From Gammaproteobacteria bacterium (lineage in GTDB: Bacteria > Pseudomonadota > Gammaproteobacteria > Burkholderiales > Rhodocyclaceae), in contig JARFTX010000004.1 in the NCBI GenBank assembly GCA_029289265.1, positions 45,413-109,412 of the forward strand: a stretch of 64,000 nt of DNA, given 5' to 3'. Below the pieces are notes generated by a model, which was not told the DNA's origin, did no database searches, and saw only the letters and a list, made by a program, of their open reading frames with translations. Numbering within the stretch: the first letter of the stretch is position 1; every line of letters begins with the position of its first letter. This document shows, in pieces, positions 33,198 to 42,561 of the stretch. A program made the position numbers and the translations under genes.

Positions 33198-33227
33198 CTT
33201 GCCCCTCGGCTCTGGCGGTCTAGCGGT

Positions 33228-33950
33228 TCAAAGGTCGCCCCAAAGGGCTTGTGCCGCTGCGAGCAGGGCCAATCCGGCCGTCTCGGTACGGAGGATTCTC
33301 GGACCGACGCGGACCGCTTCGCAAGCGGCCGCGCCGAAAGCGGCCTGTTCCGCATCCGACCACCCGCCTTCGGGCCCGACCAGCACATGCAGGGCCGCAG
33401 CCGGTGGCGGGAGTTCGGCGAGACGCCCGGGCGCCCCCGGGTCCAGCACGACGCGGCGCATCGCACGGTGAGCCGACAGATAGTCGCGCAGGGCGCAGAT
33501 CGGATGCACGACAGGCACGCGGTTGCGACCGCTCTGCTCGCACGCCGCAACAGCGACCTGTTGCCAGTGCTCGCCGCGTCGCACCGCGCGCTCGCCCGCC
33601 AGCCGCATCACCGAGCGCTCGGCCTGCACCGGGCGGATCTCGCTCACCCCGAGCTCGACCGCCTTCTGCACCACCCAGTCCATCTTGTCTCCGGCCGCAA
33701 GGGCCTGGACCAGCACCAGCTCGAGCGGCGACTCGCGCTCGACCGCCGCATAGGCGCCGAGTTGGGCATGCCAACACCCGCCGCGGCTCGACAGCCGGGC
33801 GAAGCGCTCGCCTCCCAGCCCGTCGAAAAGGACGACCTCCGACCCCTCGCGCAGCCGCAGGACCCGCGTCGCGTGATGGGCAATCGCATCGGGCAGCGCT
33901 ATCTCGCCGTCGCCGGGCAGGGGTTCGGGAAAAAAGAAGCGCGAAATCAT
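33228..33950 (-). CDS. rsmE: 16S rRNA (uracil(1498)-N(3))-methyltransferase RsmE
   Basis: SPOUT methyltransferase acting on assembled 30S subunits. 240 residues: N-terminal PUA-like RFFFPEPL...HHATRVLRLREGSEV and the knot HVLVGPEGGWSDAEQAAF ... RVGPRILRTETAGLALLAA. ATG 33950. A perfect TATAAT read on this strand (33957-33962) ends only seven bases from the ATG, so the message may be nearly leaderless. Divergent from the thioredoxin-like gene. Confidence 0.95.
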   Translation of the reverse strand: MISRFFFPEPLPGDGEIALPDAIAHHATRVLRLREGSEVVLFDGLGGERFARLSSRGGCWHAQLGAYAAVERESPLELVLVQALAAGDKMDWVVQKAVELGVSEIRPVQAERSVMRLAGERAVRRGEHWQQVAVAACEQSGRNRVPVVHPICALRDYLSAHRAMRRVVLDPGAPGRLAELPPPAAALHVLVGPEGGWSDAEQAAFGAAACEAVRVGPRILRTETAGLALLAAAQALWGDL

Positions 33951-33996
33951 CGTGGTATTATATGCGCTTCATGCGACTTGCCTCTGGAGGCCCGCA

Positions 33997-34554
33997 ATGG
34001 TCGCGATGACGACCCCGGTATGCGACTTCGGCCGCCCGGCCCCCGATTTCGACCTTCCCGGCGTCGACGGCGGGCGCCACACGCTCGCGACCGCGCGGGG
34101 CCCCAAAGGGCTGCTGGTGATGTTCATCTGCAACCACTGCCCCTACGTCAAGGCCGTGATCGACCGTATCTGCCGCGACGCACGCGAACTGGCCGGCCAC
34201 GGCATCGGATCGATCGCGATCATGGCCAATGACCCCTCCGACTACCCGGAGGACTCCTGGGACAACATGGTCCGAGTCGCCCGAGAACTCGACATGCCCT
34301 TTCCCTACGTGCTGGACGCGAGCCAACAGGTGGCGAAGGCCTACGGCGCGATCTGCACGCCCGATTTCTTTGGCTATAACGACCGGCTCGAACTCCAGTA
34401 CCGCGGCCGGCTCGACGCCTCCGGCCGGAATCCGGCGCCGCCCGATGCGCACCGCGAGATGTTCGAAGCGATGATGCAGATCGCCCGCAGCGGCGAAGGT
34501 CCGCGCGAGCAGACGCCGAGCATGGGCTGCTCGATCAAGTGGCGGGAGGCCTGA
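33997..34554 (+). CDS. Thioredoxin-fold peroxiredoxin-like protein
   Basis: 185 residues of the AhpC/TSA-type thioredoxin superfamily, in the group with a CNHCPYV active site (Cys45 and Cys48), commonly annotated as thioredoxin family protein. APDFDLPGVDG is the peroxiredoxin-like N-terminus and YGAICTPDFFGYN the cis-Pro region. There is no signal peptide, so it is cytosolic. TGGAGG stands 7 nt before ATG 33997. The next gene starts with a TTG one base after its stop. The physiological target is unknown. Confidence 0.88.
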   Translation: MVAMTTPVCDFGRPAPDFDLPGVDGGRHTLATARGPKGLLVMFICNHCPYVKAVIDRICRDARELAGHGIGSIAIMANDPSDYPEDSWDNMVRVARELDMPFPYVLDASQQVAKAYGAICTPDFFGYNDRLELQYRGRLDASGRNPAPPDAHREMFEAMMQIARSGEGPREQTPSMGCSIKWREA

Positions 34555-34555
34555 C

Positions 34556-35365
34556 TTGCCCACGGCCACGCAACGCCTCGCGCGCGCCAGGGCACTCGAA
34601 TCGATGGTGCGCGACATCGCCCGCGAGGTCATCCTGCCGCGCTACCTGAACAGCGTGCGCAATCGCAAGGCGGATGGTTCGCTGTTCACCGAGGCCGACG
34701 TCGAGTCGCAACGCCGCCTCGCCGAGGAATTGCCCAAGCTCCTGCCCGGCCCGGTGCTGGGCGAGGAGATGAGCGGCGAGGAACAAGCCCGGCTGTGGTC
34801 CGACGGCGGGCGAGGCATGTGGTGCATCGACCCGATCGACGGCACCACCAATTTCGCCAACGGCATCCCCTTCTTCGCCGTTTCGGTGGCCTATCTGGTC
34901 GATCACGAGCCGCGCTTCGGCGTCGTCTACAACCCGGTCACCGACGAGTCCTTCTACGCCGCGTCCGGCGCGGGCGCTTACGTCAATGGTGCCGAACTGC
35001 CCCTTCGACCGGCCGCGCAGCATCTGAGCGACGCGGTCGCCGGCATCGACTTCAAGCGCATCAGCCATCATCTGGGCGACGAGCTGGCGGTGCGCCCGCC
35101 CTACTATTCGCAGCGCAATTTTGGCTCGAGTGCGCTCGAGTGGTGCTTCGTCGCCGCAGGCCGGCTCGATGTCTACCTGCACGGCGGGCAGCGCCTGTGG
35201 GACTACGCCGCCGGTCGGCTCATACTTGCCGAGGCAGGCGGCCAGGCGGCCGCCCTGGACGGCGACTCGCTGATGGCCGGCCCTTCGGTCAAGCGCGGTA
35301 TCGTCGCTGCTGCCTCGCCGTCGCTATTCGCCGAGTGGCGCAACTGGCTGACCGCGCACTCCTGA
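34556..35365 (+). CDS. Inositol-monophosphatase-family phosphatase (HisN-like)
   Basis: 269 residues. The metal-binding motif WCIDPIDGTTNFANGIPFF and the C-terminal GGQRLWDYAAGRLILAEAGG are those of the IMPase superfamily. Possible roles are myo-inositol monophosphatase, histidinol phosphatase HisN or sulfur-assimilation CysQ; the sequence does not decide. It starts at TTG 34556 behind GGGAGG, so translation is probably coupled to the preceding gene. It lies 70 bp before a small hypothetical gene and near phosphoribulokinase; a fructose-1,6-bisphosphatase side activity is conceivable but unsupported. Confidence 0.85.
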   Translation: MPTATQRLARARALESMVRDIAREVILPRYLNSVRNRKADGSLFTEADVESQRRLAEELPKLLPGPVLGEEMSGEEQARLWSDGGRGMWCIDPIDGTTNFANGIPFFAVSVAYLVDHEPRFGVVYNPVTDESFYAASGAGAYVNGAELPLRPAAQHLSDAVAGIDFKRISHHLGDELAVRPPYYSQRNFGSSALEWCFVAAGRLDVYLHGGQRLWDYAAGRLILAEAGGQAAALDGDSLMAGPSVKRGIVAAASPSLFAEWRNWLTAHS

Positions 35366-35435
35366 ATACCTGCAATAATTCCCGCGCCGATTTCGCCTTT
35401 CCTGGACCGCCGCACCACCCGGCGACGCTGACCCG

Positions 35436-35702
35436 ATGACCGAACCGACCACATCCGCCGCCGAACGCGATTGGAGCGAAAGCCAAACCGAACGACGCCG
35501 CCATCATCGCGTCAGGGCAATCTTCGAGGAGGCGAGCGTGCTCATCAAGCCGTTCTTCTCGTCGGACAACCAGTGGGGTAGCGCCTCGCTCGAGCTTCTC
35601 GCGTACCGGACCGTGCGGGAGCGCTATCCCGAGCTATCACCGGTCGAAGTGCATGTCCTGGTCACCGCCTGCCGGCGCGTGTTCACGGGCGTCCGGGGCT
35701 GA
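35436..35702 (+). CDS. Hypothetical small protein upstream of phosphoribulokinase
   Basis: 88 residues, not recognised. The first 28 are charged and rich in Glu/Arg (TERRRHHR). The rest looks like a folded helical domain (AIFEEASVLIKPFFSSDNQWGSAS, LLAYRTVRERYPELSPVEVHVLVTACRRVF). No signal peptide or Cys motif. It lies 35 bp before phosphoribulokinase, in the same direction, with CAATAAT at 35374-35380 as a possible minus-10. Co-transcription with prk is likely, but a role is unknown. Confidence 0.6.
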   Translation: MTEPTTSAAERDWSESQTERRRHHRVRAIFEEASVLIKPFFSSDNQWGSASLELLAYRTVRERYPELSPVEVHVLVTACRRVFTGVRG

Positions 35703-35737
35703 AACTCCGCCGACCCACCCGCAATCGAGCCCCCGCC

Positions 35738-36613
35738 ATGACGACCAAACATCCAATCATCGCAGTCACGGGTTCCTCGGGTGCCGGCACCACCACCGTC
35801 AAGCACACCTTCGAGGCGATCTTTCATCGCGAGGGCGTCAATGCCGCCATCGTCGAGGGCGACAGTTTTCATCGCTATACCCGCGACGAGATGAAGCAGC
35901 GCATCGACGAGGCCGAGCAGGCCGGCGAGCGCGGCATCAGCCATTTCGGGCCGGAGGCGAACCTGCTCGACGAACTGGAAGATCTTTTCCGCAGCTACGG
36001 CGATTCCGCAACCGGGCGCAAGCGCTTCTACATCCACAACGAGGAGCAGTCGGTGCGCTGGGGGCTGCCGATGGGCACCTTCACCGAGTGGGAGGATCTG
36101 CCGGTCGGCACGGACTGCCTGTTCTACGAAGGCCTGCACGGCGCGGTGGTCACCGAGAAGATCGACATCGCCCGCCACGTGGACCTGCTGATCGGGGTCG
36201 CGCCGACCATCAACCTCGAGTGGATCCAGAAGCTGCACCGCGACACCCGCATCCGCGGCTACTCGCCCGAATCGGTGCAGGCGACCATCCTGCGCCGCAT
36301 GCACGACTACGTGCATTACGTCGTGCCGCAGTTCACGCGCACGCACATCAACTTCCAGCGGGTGCCGGTGGTCGACACCTCCAACCCGTTCATCGCGCGC
36401 GATGTGCCGACGCTCGGGGAATCGCTGGTGGTGATCCGCTTCAGGGACCCGCGCGGCATCGACTTTCCCTACCTGCTCAACATGATCTCGGATTCGTTCA
36501 TGTCGCGCGCCAATACCATCGTCGTACCGGGCGCGAAGCTCGACCTGGCGATGCAGCTGATCCTCACGCCGCTCATCTGGAAGCTGATGGAAAAGCGCCG
36601 CCGCGCCGGCTAG
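35738..36613 (+). CDS. prkB: Phosphoribulokinase, copy 1
   Basis: Makes ribulose 1,5-bisphosphate from ribulose 5-phosphate, the step feeding RuBisCO. 291 residues of the short bacterial (class I, octameric) type. P-loop [10 protein letters not shown] at 11-20; VEGDSFHRYTRDEMK with the catalytic Asp; [41 protein letters not shown]. It shares most residues with copy 2 at 49.2 kb. Here it starts cluster 1 and tkt follows after 79 bp. CbbR control cannot be judged from the short leader. Confidence 0.95.
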   Translation: MTTKHPIIAVTGSSGAGTTTVKHTFEAIFHREGVNAAIVEGDSFHRYTRDEMKQRIDEAEQAGERGISHFGPEANLLDELEDLFRSYGDSATGRKRFYIHNEEQSVRWGLPMGTFTEWEDLPVGTDCLFYEGLHGAVVTEKIDIARHVDLLIGVAPTINLEWIQKLHRDTRIRGYSPESVQATILRRMHDYVHYVVPQFTRTHINFQRVPVVDTSNPFIARDVPTLGESLVVIRFRDPRGIDFPYLLNMISDSFMSRANTIVVPGAKLDLAMQLILTPLIWKLMEKRRRAG

Positions 36614-36692
36614 TTGCGCGCGCCGCGCCTAGCCGCGGGGGGTGGTTTTCGGCGATAATCCGGCCTTTCGAAATCGCCAGGGCCGCCCCGCC

Positions 36693-38723
36693 ATGCACCA
36701 GAGCCGCAACGTCAAGCCTCCCGTCTTCAACCCCGTCACCGGCGCGATCCGCGCGCTGGCGATGGATGCCGTGCAGCAGGCGAAGTCCGGCCACCCCGGC
36801 GCGCCGATGGGCATGGCCGAGATCGCCGAGGTGCTGTGGCGCCACCACCTGAAGCACAACCCGGCCAACCCCGCCTGGGCCGACCGCGACCGCTTCGTGC
36901 TCTCCAACGGGCACGGCTCGATGCTGCTCTATGCGCTGCTGCACCTGACCGGCTACGACCTGCCGATCGACGAGCTCAAGCGCTTCCGCCAGCTCCACAG
37001 CAAGACCCCCGGCCACCCCGAGTACGGCTATGCGCCCGGCGTCGAGACGACGACCGGCCCGCTCGGCCAGGGCATCAGCAACGCAGTCGGGCTCGCGATC
37101 GCCGAGAAGGCGCTCGCCGCCGAGTTCAACCGGCCCGGCCACACCATCGTCGATCACCACACCTGGGCGTTCCTCGGCGACGGCTGCCTGATGGAGGGCA
37201 TCTCGCACGAGGCCTGCTCGCTCGCCGGCACGCTCGGCCTGGGCAAGTTGATCGCCTTCTACGACGACAACGCGATCTCGATCGACGGCGACGTCGCCGG
37301 CTGGTTCACCGACGACACCCCGAAGCGCTTCGAGGCCTACGGCTGGCAGGTGATCCGCGACGTCCAGGGCCACGACCCGGCGGAGATCGACGCTGCGATC
37401 CGCGCCGCCAAGGCCAACACGGCCCAGCCGACGCTGATCTGCTGCAAGACCGTGATCGGTGCCGGCGCGCCCAACAAGCAGGGCGGCCACGACGTGCACG
37501 GCGCGCCGCTCGGCGAGGCCGAGGTCGCCGCCGCGCGCGCCCATATCGGCTGGAGCCATCCGCCCTTCGAGATTCCCGCCGACGTCTACGCCGCCTGGGA
37601 CGGCCGGCCGGCCGGCGCCGCGGCCGAGACCGCCTGGAACGAGCGCTTTGCCGCCTACCGTGGCACGCATCCCAAACTTGCCGCCGAGTTCGAGCGCCGC
37701 ATGGCGGGCAAACTGCCCGAGGACTGGGCGGCAGCGGTCGAGGCGGTGCTCGCCGCGGTGAACGACAAGGCCGAGACCATCGCCACGCGCAAGGCGAGCC
37801 AGAACGCAATCGAAGCCTTCGCGCCGAAGCTGCCCGAACTGATCGGCGGCTCGGCCGATCTCGCCGGCTCCAACCTCACGCTGTGGTCGGGCTCGCGCCC
37901 GGTCACGCACGAGTCGGGCGGCAACTACATCTACTACGGTGTGCGCGAATTCGGCATGGCGGCGATCGGCAACGGTCTCTCGCTGCACGGCGGCCTGATC
38001 CCCTACACCGCCACCTTCCTGATGTTCAGCGAGTACGCGCGCAACGCGCTGCGCATGGCGGCGCTGATGAAAGTCCGTCAGGTGTTCGTATTCACTCACG
38101 ACTCGATCGGACTGGGCGAGGACGGTCCAACGCACCAGCCGGTGGAGCAGGCGGCGACGCTGCGCCTGATGCCCAACATGGACGTCTGGCGCCCCTGCGA
38201 CACGGTGGAATCGGCGCTCGCCTGGGCGTGCGCGATCGAGCGCCGCGACGGGCCCAGCTCGCTGCTGTTCTCGCGCCAGAATCTGCCCTTCCAGGTGCGC
38301 AGCCGCGAGCAGATCGCCGCGATCCGCCGCGGCGGCTACGTGCTCGCCGACGCCCCCGACGGCAAGCCGCAGGCGGTGGTGATCGCGACGGGATCAGAGG
38401 TCGCCCTGGCAATGGCCGCGCAGAAGGCGCTCGCTGCCGAGGGCATCGCGATCCGCGTCGTCTCTATGCCCTCGACCAACGTCTTCGACCGCCAGGATGC
38501 CGGCTACCGCAGCCAGGTGCTGCCGCCGCGCGTCCCGCGCGTCGCGGTCGAGGCCGGCGTCACCGATTTCTGGCGCAAGTATGTCGGCGCGGTCGACGGC
38601 GGTCAGGGTGCCGCAATCGGCATCGACAGCTTCGGCGAATCGGCCCCGGCGGCCGATCTCTACCGCCATTTCGGCATCACCGCCGAGGCGGTAGCCGAGG
38701 CCGTAAGGCAACTGCTGAAGTAA
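36693..38723 (+). CDS. tkt: Transketolase, copy 1
   Basis: Thiamine-diphosphate enzyme moving two-carbon units between sugar phosphates in the pentose phosphate and Calvin cycles. 676 residues from ATG 36693. [38 protein letters not shown], the ThDP motif [32 protein letters not shown] and the C-terminal [18 protein letters not shown] are all intact. A GATAAT at 36654-36659 could be a minus-10, with no matching minus-35. gap follows after 52 bp. Copy 2 is at 50.1 kb. Confidence 0.96.
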   Translation: MHQSRNVKPPVFNPVTGAIRALAMDAVQQAKSGHPGAPMGMAEIAEVLWRHHLKHNPANPAWADRDRFVLSNGHGSMLLYALLHLTGYDLPIDELKRFRQLHSKTPGHPEYGYAPGVETTTGPLGQGISNAVGLAIAEKALAAEFNRPGHTIVDHHTWAFLGDGCLMEGISHEACSLAGTLGLGKLIAFYDDNAISIDGDVAGWFTDDTPKRFEAYGWQVIRDVQGHDPAEIDAAIRAAKANTAQPTLICCKTVIGAGAPNKQGGHDVHGAPLGEAEVAAARAHIGWSHPPFEIPADVYAAWDGRPAGAAAETAWNERFAAYRGTHPKLAAEFERRMAGKLPEDWAAAVEAVLAAVNDKAETIATRKASQNAIEAFAPKLPELIGGSADLAGSNLTLWSGSRPVTHESGGNYIYYGVREFGMAAIGNGLSLHGGLIPYTATFLMFSEYARNALRMAALMKVRQVFVFTHDSIGLGEDGPTHQPVEQAATLRLMPNMDVWRPCDTVESALAWACAIERRDGPSSLLFSRQNLPFQVRSREQIAAIRRGGYVLADAPDGKPQAVVIATGSEVALAMAAQKALAAEGIAIRVVSMPSTNVFDRQDAGYRSQVLPPRVPRVAVEAGVTDFWRKYVGAVDGGQGAAIGIDSFGESAPAADLYRHFGITAEAVAEAVRQLLK

Positions 38724-38775
38724 GCCCGCGCCCAACGACAACCGATTTACCTGCCCTGCTTTCGGAGAACGACTC

Positions 38776-39792
38776 ATGCCTATCAGAATTGCCATCAATG
38801 GGTACGGCCGCATCGGCCGCTGTACGCTGCGCGCCGTCTATGAGCTCGGCCTGCGCGACCAGTTCGAGATCGTGGCGATCAATGCATCCGGCGACATCGC
38901 GACCAATGCTCACCTGACCAGATTCGACACCACCCACGGGCGCTTCGGATTTCCCGTCGCAACCGAGGGCGACGACACCCTCGTCGTCGCCGGCGACCGC
39001 ATCCCCTTCTACTCGACCAAGAACCCGCTCGAAGTCGACTGGGGCAAGCACGACGTCGACGTGCTGCTCGAGTGCACCGGGGCGTTCACGTCCAAGGCCA
39101 AGGCCGACATCCACCTGCGCCAAGGCGCGAAGAAGATCCTGATCTCGGCCCCGGGCGGCGACGACGTCGATGCCACCATCGTCTATGGCGTGAACCACGA
39201 TATCGTCACCGCCGCGATGACGGTGGTGTCGAACGCGTCGTGCACCACCAACTGTCTCGCGCCGGTCGCCAAGGTGCTGCACGACGGCATCGGCATCGAG
39301 AAGGGCCTGATGACGACGATCCACGCCTACACCAACGACCAGGTGCTGGTCGACGTGCGCCACAAGGACCTGCGCCGGGCGCGTGCCGCGGCGCAGAACA
39401 TCATCCCGACCAAGACCGGCGCGGCCAAGGCGGTCGGGCTGGTGCTGCCTGCGCTCGCCGGCAAGGTCGACGGCTTCGCGCTGCGCGTGCCGACGCTCAA
39501 CGTCTCGCTGGTCGACCTCACCTTCACCGCGAGCCGCGCCACGACCAAGGACGAAATCAACGGTTTGATGAGGGAAGCGGCCAACGGCGCGCTCAAGGGC
39601 GTGCTGGCGGTCAACGACGAGCCGCTGGTATCGATGGACTTCAATCACGACACCCACTCGTCGGTGTTCGACGCGACCCAGACGCGCGTCATCGACGGCA
39701 ATCTCGTCAAGGTGCTGACCTGGTACGACAACGAGTGGGGCTACTCCTGCCGCATGCTGGACGCGGCCCGCGTGCTGGCAAGCGCCAAGTAA
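38776..39792 (+). CDS. gap: Glyceraldehyde-3-phosphate dehydrogenase, copy 1 (altered coenzyme site)
   Basis: Converts glyceraldehyde 3-phosphate and 1,3-bisphosphoglycerate. 338 residues; Rossmann INGYGRIGR near 7-15; catalytic Cys in [12 protein letters not shown]; substrate loop [18 protein letters not shown]. After the second Rossmann strand it reads VAINASGD, where NAD-specific enzymes have VAINDL. The lost Asp is the residue that binds the adenosine ribose in NAD forms, and the NAS pattern is that of GapB-type, NADPH-favouring enzymes. Copy 2 keeps the Asp. AGAACGACTC precedes ATG 38776. Coenzyme use is inference from one position. Confidence 0.93.
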   Translation: MPIRIAINGYGRIGRCTLRAVYELGLRDQFEIVAINASGDIATNAHLTRFDTTHGRFGFPVATEGDDTLVVAGDRIPFYSTKNPLEVDWGKHDVDVLLECTGAFTSKAKADIHLRQGAKKILISAPGGDDVDATIVYGVNHDIVTAAMTVVSNASCTTNCLAPVAKVLHDGIGIEKGLMTTIHAYTNDQVLVDVRHKDLRRARAAAQNIIPTKTGAAKAVGLVLPALAGKVDGFALRVPTLNVSLVDLTFTASRATTKDEINGLMREAANGALKGVLAVNDEPLVSMDFNHDTHSSVFDATQTRVIDGNLVKVLTWYDNEWGYSCRMLDAARVLASAK

Positions 39793-39854
39793 GCCCGCTC
39801 CGCCCATTCATCCCTGCCCTGCTCCGCCAGGGCATTTTTTCGCGTGTGGCCACC

Positions 39855-41039
39855 ATGAAAGTCAAGAAGCTCAAGGAACTCGACGTGCGCGGCAAGCGCG
39901 TCTTCATCCGCGCCGACCTCAACGTCCCCCAGGACGAGGCCGGCAACATCGTCGAGGACACGCGCATCCGCGCCTCGATCCCGTCGATCCAGTACTGTCT
40001 CGACCAGGGCGCGGCGGTGATGGTGACCTCCCACCTGGGGCGTCCCACCGAAGGTGAAGTCCGCGCCGAGGACACGCTGATGCCGGTCGCGGTGCGCCTG
40101 GGGCAACTCCTCGGCAAGCCGGTCAAGCTCGTCACCGACTGGGTCGACGGCGGCTTCACGGTCGCGCCCGGCCAGGTCGTGCTGCTCGAGAACTGCCGCT
40201 GCAACAAGGGCGAGAAGAAGAACGACGAGGCGCTCGCGCGCAAGATGGCGACGCTCTGCGACATTTACGTCAATGACGCCTTCGGCACCGCCCACCGTGC
40301 CGAGGCGACCACCCACGGCATGGCGCGCTTCGCGCCGGTCGCCTGCGCCGGCATCCTGATGGGGGCCGAGATCGACGCACTGTCGCGCGCGACCGAGCAC
40401 CCGGCCCGCCCGCTGGTGGCGATCGTCGGCGGCGCCAAGGTGTCGACCAAGCTCACCATCCTCAAGACGCTCGCCGAGAAGGTCGACCAGCTGATCGTCG
40501 GCGGCGGCATCGCCAACACCTTCCTGCTCGCCTCGGGCAAGCGCATCGGCGAGTCGCTCGCCGAGCCCGAGCTCGTCAAAGAGGCGCAGGCGATCATGGA
40601 CATGATGCGCGAGCGCGGCGCCGAGGTGCCACTGCCGGTCGACGTCGTGGTCGCCGACGAAGTCTCGGCGCTCGCCCGTGCGAACCGCATCCCGGTCGAT
40701 GAAGTCGGCCCGCACGACCGCATCCTCGACGTCGGCCCCAAGACCGCGGCGCGGCTCGCCGACCTCGTCGCGCACGCCGGCACCATCGTCTGGAACGGCC
40801 CGGTCGGCGTCTTCGAGCACGACCAGTTCGCCGGCGGCACCAAGATGCTCGCCTCGGCGATCGCCCACTCCCAGGCCTTCACCATCGCCGGCGGCGGCGA
40901 CACGCTGGCAGCGATCGCCAAGTTCAACATCGCCCAGGACGTCGGCTACATCTCGACCGGCGGCGGCGCCTTCCTGGAGTTCCTAGAAGGCAAGACCCTG
41001 CCTGCCATCGCGGCGCTGGAGGAGCGCTATAGCGGCTGA
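39855..41039 (+). CDS. pgk: Phosphoglycerate kinase, copy 1
   Basis: Transfers phosphate between 1,3-bisphosphoglycerate and ADP. 394 residues, standard length. [45 protein letters not shown] and the C-terminal nucleotide loop [15 protein letters not shown] are intact. ATG 39855; the frame is open far upstream but that part lies over gap. In many betaproteobacteria pgk is followed by pyk and fba; here two lipoprotein genes intervene and no pyk is seen. Confidence 0.96.
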   Translation: MKVKKLKELDVRGKRVFIRADLNVPQDEAGNIVEDTRIRASIPSIQYCLDQGAAVMVTSHLGRPTEGEVRAEDTLMPVAVRLGQLLGKPVKLVTDWVDGGFTVAPGQVVLLENCRCNKGEKKNDEALARKMATLCDIYVNDAFGTAHRAEATTHGMARFAPVACAGILMGAEIDALSRATEHPARPLVAIVGGAKVSTKLTILKTLAEKVDQLIVGGGIANTFLLASGKRIGESLAEPELVKEAQAIMDMMRERGAEVPLPVDVVVADEVSALARANRIPVDEVGPHDRILDVGPKTAARLADLVAHAGTIVWNGPVGVFEHDQFAGGTKMLASAIAHSQAFTIAGGGDTLAAIAKFNIAQDVGYISTGGGAFLEFLEGKTLPAIAALEERYSG

Positions 41040-41050
41040 GTGCCCGCCGG

Positions 41051-41072
41051 GCGAGCGCCGTGCGGCGCTCGC
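41051..41072 (+). terminator. Hairpin after pgk copy 1
   Basis: Perfect 9-bp stem gcgagcgcc (41051-41059) and ggcgctcgc (41064-41072) with loop gtgc, 12 bp after the pgk stop. No immediate T-run. It separates pgk from a strong promoter. Confidence 0.5.
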
Positions 41073-41097
41073 TGACATGCATCTGCAGTATTCCGTT

Positions 41098-41126
41098 TTG
41101 CTTCGAATAGAATGTTGGCATATACT
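41098..41126 (+). promoter_or_regulatory. Sigma70 promoter for the first CsgG-like lipoprotein gene
   Basis: TTGCTT (41098-41103), 17-bp spacer, TATACT (41121-41126). It is in one of the few AT-rich stretches of this region. About 9 bp downstream lies a small dyad agccc-tgat-gggct (41135-41148), at the expected transcription start. The gene starts 90 bp after the minus-10. Confidence 0.65.
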
Positions 41127-41216
41127 TGCGCGCCAGCCCTGATGGGCTTGTCGCGGGACTTTGCGCATACCGCGCAGCGCTCCCAAAAGTCACCTCGCTA
41201 CGAAGCACGGACCACA

Positions 41217-42236
41217 ATGAAAACTCAGCTCAAGTATCTCGCCACCGCAGGCGTGGCGATGACGCTCTCCGCGTGCGTAGGCGGCGTCACCGGCGTCAAG
41301 ATGGGCGAATCGGGCACGCTCGCGACCGGCTCCGCCGGCGGTGGCAATGCGGCCAACGCCAATGCGCAGCTCGAACGCTGCGACCAGCCCTTCGGCACCA
41401 TCGCCCTCATCGAGGACCAGGGCTCGGACTGGTATCGCATCCTGACCCACCAGTACCGCCTCACCTCGACCGTACCGGTGCTGCGCCTGCTGATCCAGCA
41501 GTCGAACTGCTTCATCGTCGTCGAACGCGGTCGCGGCATGGCCATGATGCAGCAGGAGCGCGCCCTTCAGGACAGCGGTGAGCTGCGTGCCGAGAGCAAT
41601 TTCGGCAAGGGCCAGATGGTGAGCGCGGACTATTCGCTCGCCCCCGAGGTGCTCTTCAGCGCGCGCGACACCAGCGGGCTGCGCGGCGCGGTCGGGGCGG
41701 TCGGCGGCGGCATGCTGGGCGCGATCGCCGGGGCGATCCGAACCAATGAGGCGGCGACGCTGGTCACGCTGGTCGACAACCGCTCGGGCGTGCAGGTCGG
41801 CGTCGCAGAGGGCAGCGCCAAGAACACCGATCTCAACCTCGGCGGGATCTTCTTTGGCGGCGGCATGGGGGCAGGACTGGGCGGCTACACCAACACCCCG
41901 CAGGGCAAGGTGATCGCGGGCGCGTTCATGAACGCTTACAACCAACTCGTCGTCGCGACCCGAAATTACCAGCCGCAGACCATGGGCGACCAAGGCCTCG
42001 GCACCGGCGGGCGCCTGGGTGTAGACGGGGGGGCACAACCGGCCGGCAGCCCGAGCGGCGCCCTGACACTGCGCGACGCCCAGGCCCGCCTCAACGACCT
42101 CGGCTACGAGGTCGGCACACCCGATGGACAGATGGGCCCGCGCACCCGCAACGCACTGAACCAGTTCCAGGCCGATCGCGGCATCACGGTGACGGGGCGC
42201 CTCGACACGATCACGCAGGCCGAACTACGGCGCTGA
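41217..42236 (+). CDS. CsgG/HfaB-like lipoprotein with C-terminal peptidoglycan-binding domain, copy 1
   Basis: 339 residues. Lipoprotein signal with lipobox LSAC (Cys20). Then a Gly/Ala/Asn-rich linker, a CsgG-like domain (about 50-235) with TSTVPVLRLLIQQSNCFIVVERGRGM and VSADYSLAPEVLFS, a glycine-zipper-like stretch GAVGAVGGGMLGAIAGAI near 156-173, and a C-terminal PG_binding_1-type domain (about 280-339: ARLNDLGYEVGTPDGQMGPRT). It is probably anchored in the outer membrane and bound to the cell wall; CsgG relatives form secretion pores, but pore formation here is inference. It has its own promoter and terminator. A paralogue of identical length follows. Confidence 0.85.
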   Translation: MKTQLKYLATAGVAMTLSACVGGVTGVKMGESGTLATGSAGGGNAANANAQLERCDQPFGTIALIEDQGSDWYRILTHQYRLTSTVPVLRLLIQQSNCFIVVERGRGMAMMQQERALQDSGELRAESNFGKGQMVSADYSLAPEVLFSARDTSGLRGAVGAVGGGMLGAIAGAIRTNEAATLVTLVDNRSGVQVGVAEGSAKNTDLNLGGIFFGGGMGAGLGGYTNTPQGKVIAGAFMNAYNQLVVATRNYQPQTMGDQGLGTGGRLGVDGGAQPAGSPSGALTLRDAQARLNDLGYEVGTPDGQMGPRTRNALNQFQADRGITVTGRLDTITQAELRR

Positions 42237-42260
42237 GTCGACGCTCTCTCCGGACCCATC

Positions 42261-42301
42261 CGGCCCGCACGGCACTCCGCCGCGCGGGCCGTGTCTTTTT
42301 T
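42261..42301 (+). terminator. Rho-independent terminator of lipoprotein copy 1
   Basis: Stem cggcccgc (42261-42268) and gcgggccg (42284-42291), loop of 15 nt, then tgtctttttt. It is 24 bp after the stop codon. Confidence 0.8.
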
Positions 42302-42441
42302 CAGCGGCCGGCCGCCGCGCCTGTCCCCCGGAACCACCCCACGCGCATGCCGGCAGCCGCTCGCCACCGCACCGAACCCGACCATCGTGGCGGTGCACCG
42401 CAAGGCCCGTCGCGTCCGTGCCGACCCGCGTAAGTTACAGA

Positions 42442-42470
42442 TTGATACACCCACCCACCCGTCCTATATT
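42442..42470 (+). promoter_or_regulatory. Sigma70 promoter for the second CsgG-like lipoprotein gene
   Basis: TTGATA (42442-42447), exactly 17 bp, TATATT (42465-42470). This is among the best promoter matches in the window. Confidence 0.7.
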
Positions 42471-42477
42471 GAAGCGT

Positions 42478-42496
42478 CAGTTCAGGCCCTGAACTG
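42478..42496 (+). promoter_or_regulatory. Palindrome at the transcription start of lipoprotein copy 2
   Basis: Perfect inverted repeat cagttcag-gcc-ctgaactg beginning 7 bp after the minus-10 box, so it covers the predicted start of transcription. It could be a repressor operator or a 5' mRNA hairpin. Confidence 0.5.
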
Positions 42497-42561
42497 GACG
42501 GTCGCGATTGCGCGTCGCAGAGCGTGCGTCGCCCCTCACTCAACACGGGAGCGCGGACAAC

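Larger units (their letters stand above)
42237..42561 (+). other. Intergenic control region between the tandem lipoprotein genes
   Basis: 325 bp without a gene. It holds the terminator of copy 1 (42261-42301), a GC-rich stretch with no recognisable coding, the promoter of copy 2 (42442-42470), a palindrome (42478-42496) and a 65-nt leader. No start-stop frame with a credible ribosome site was found in it. Confidence 0.6.
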
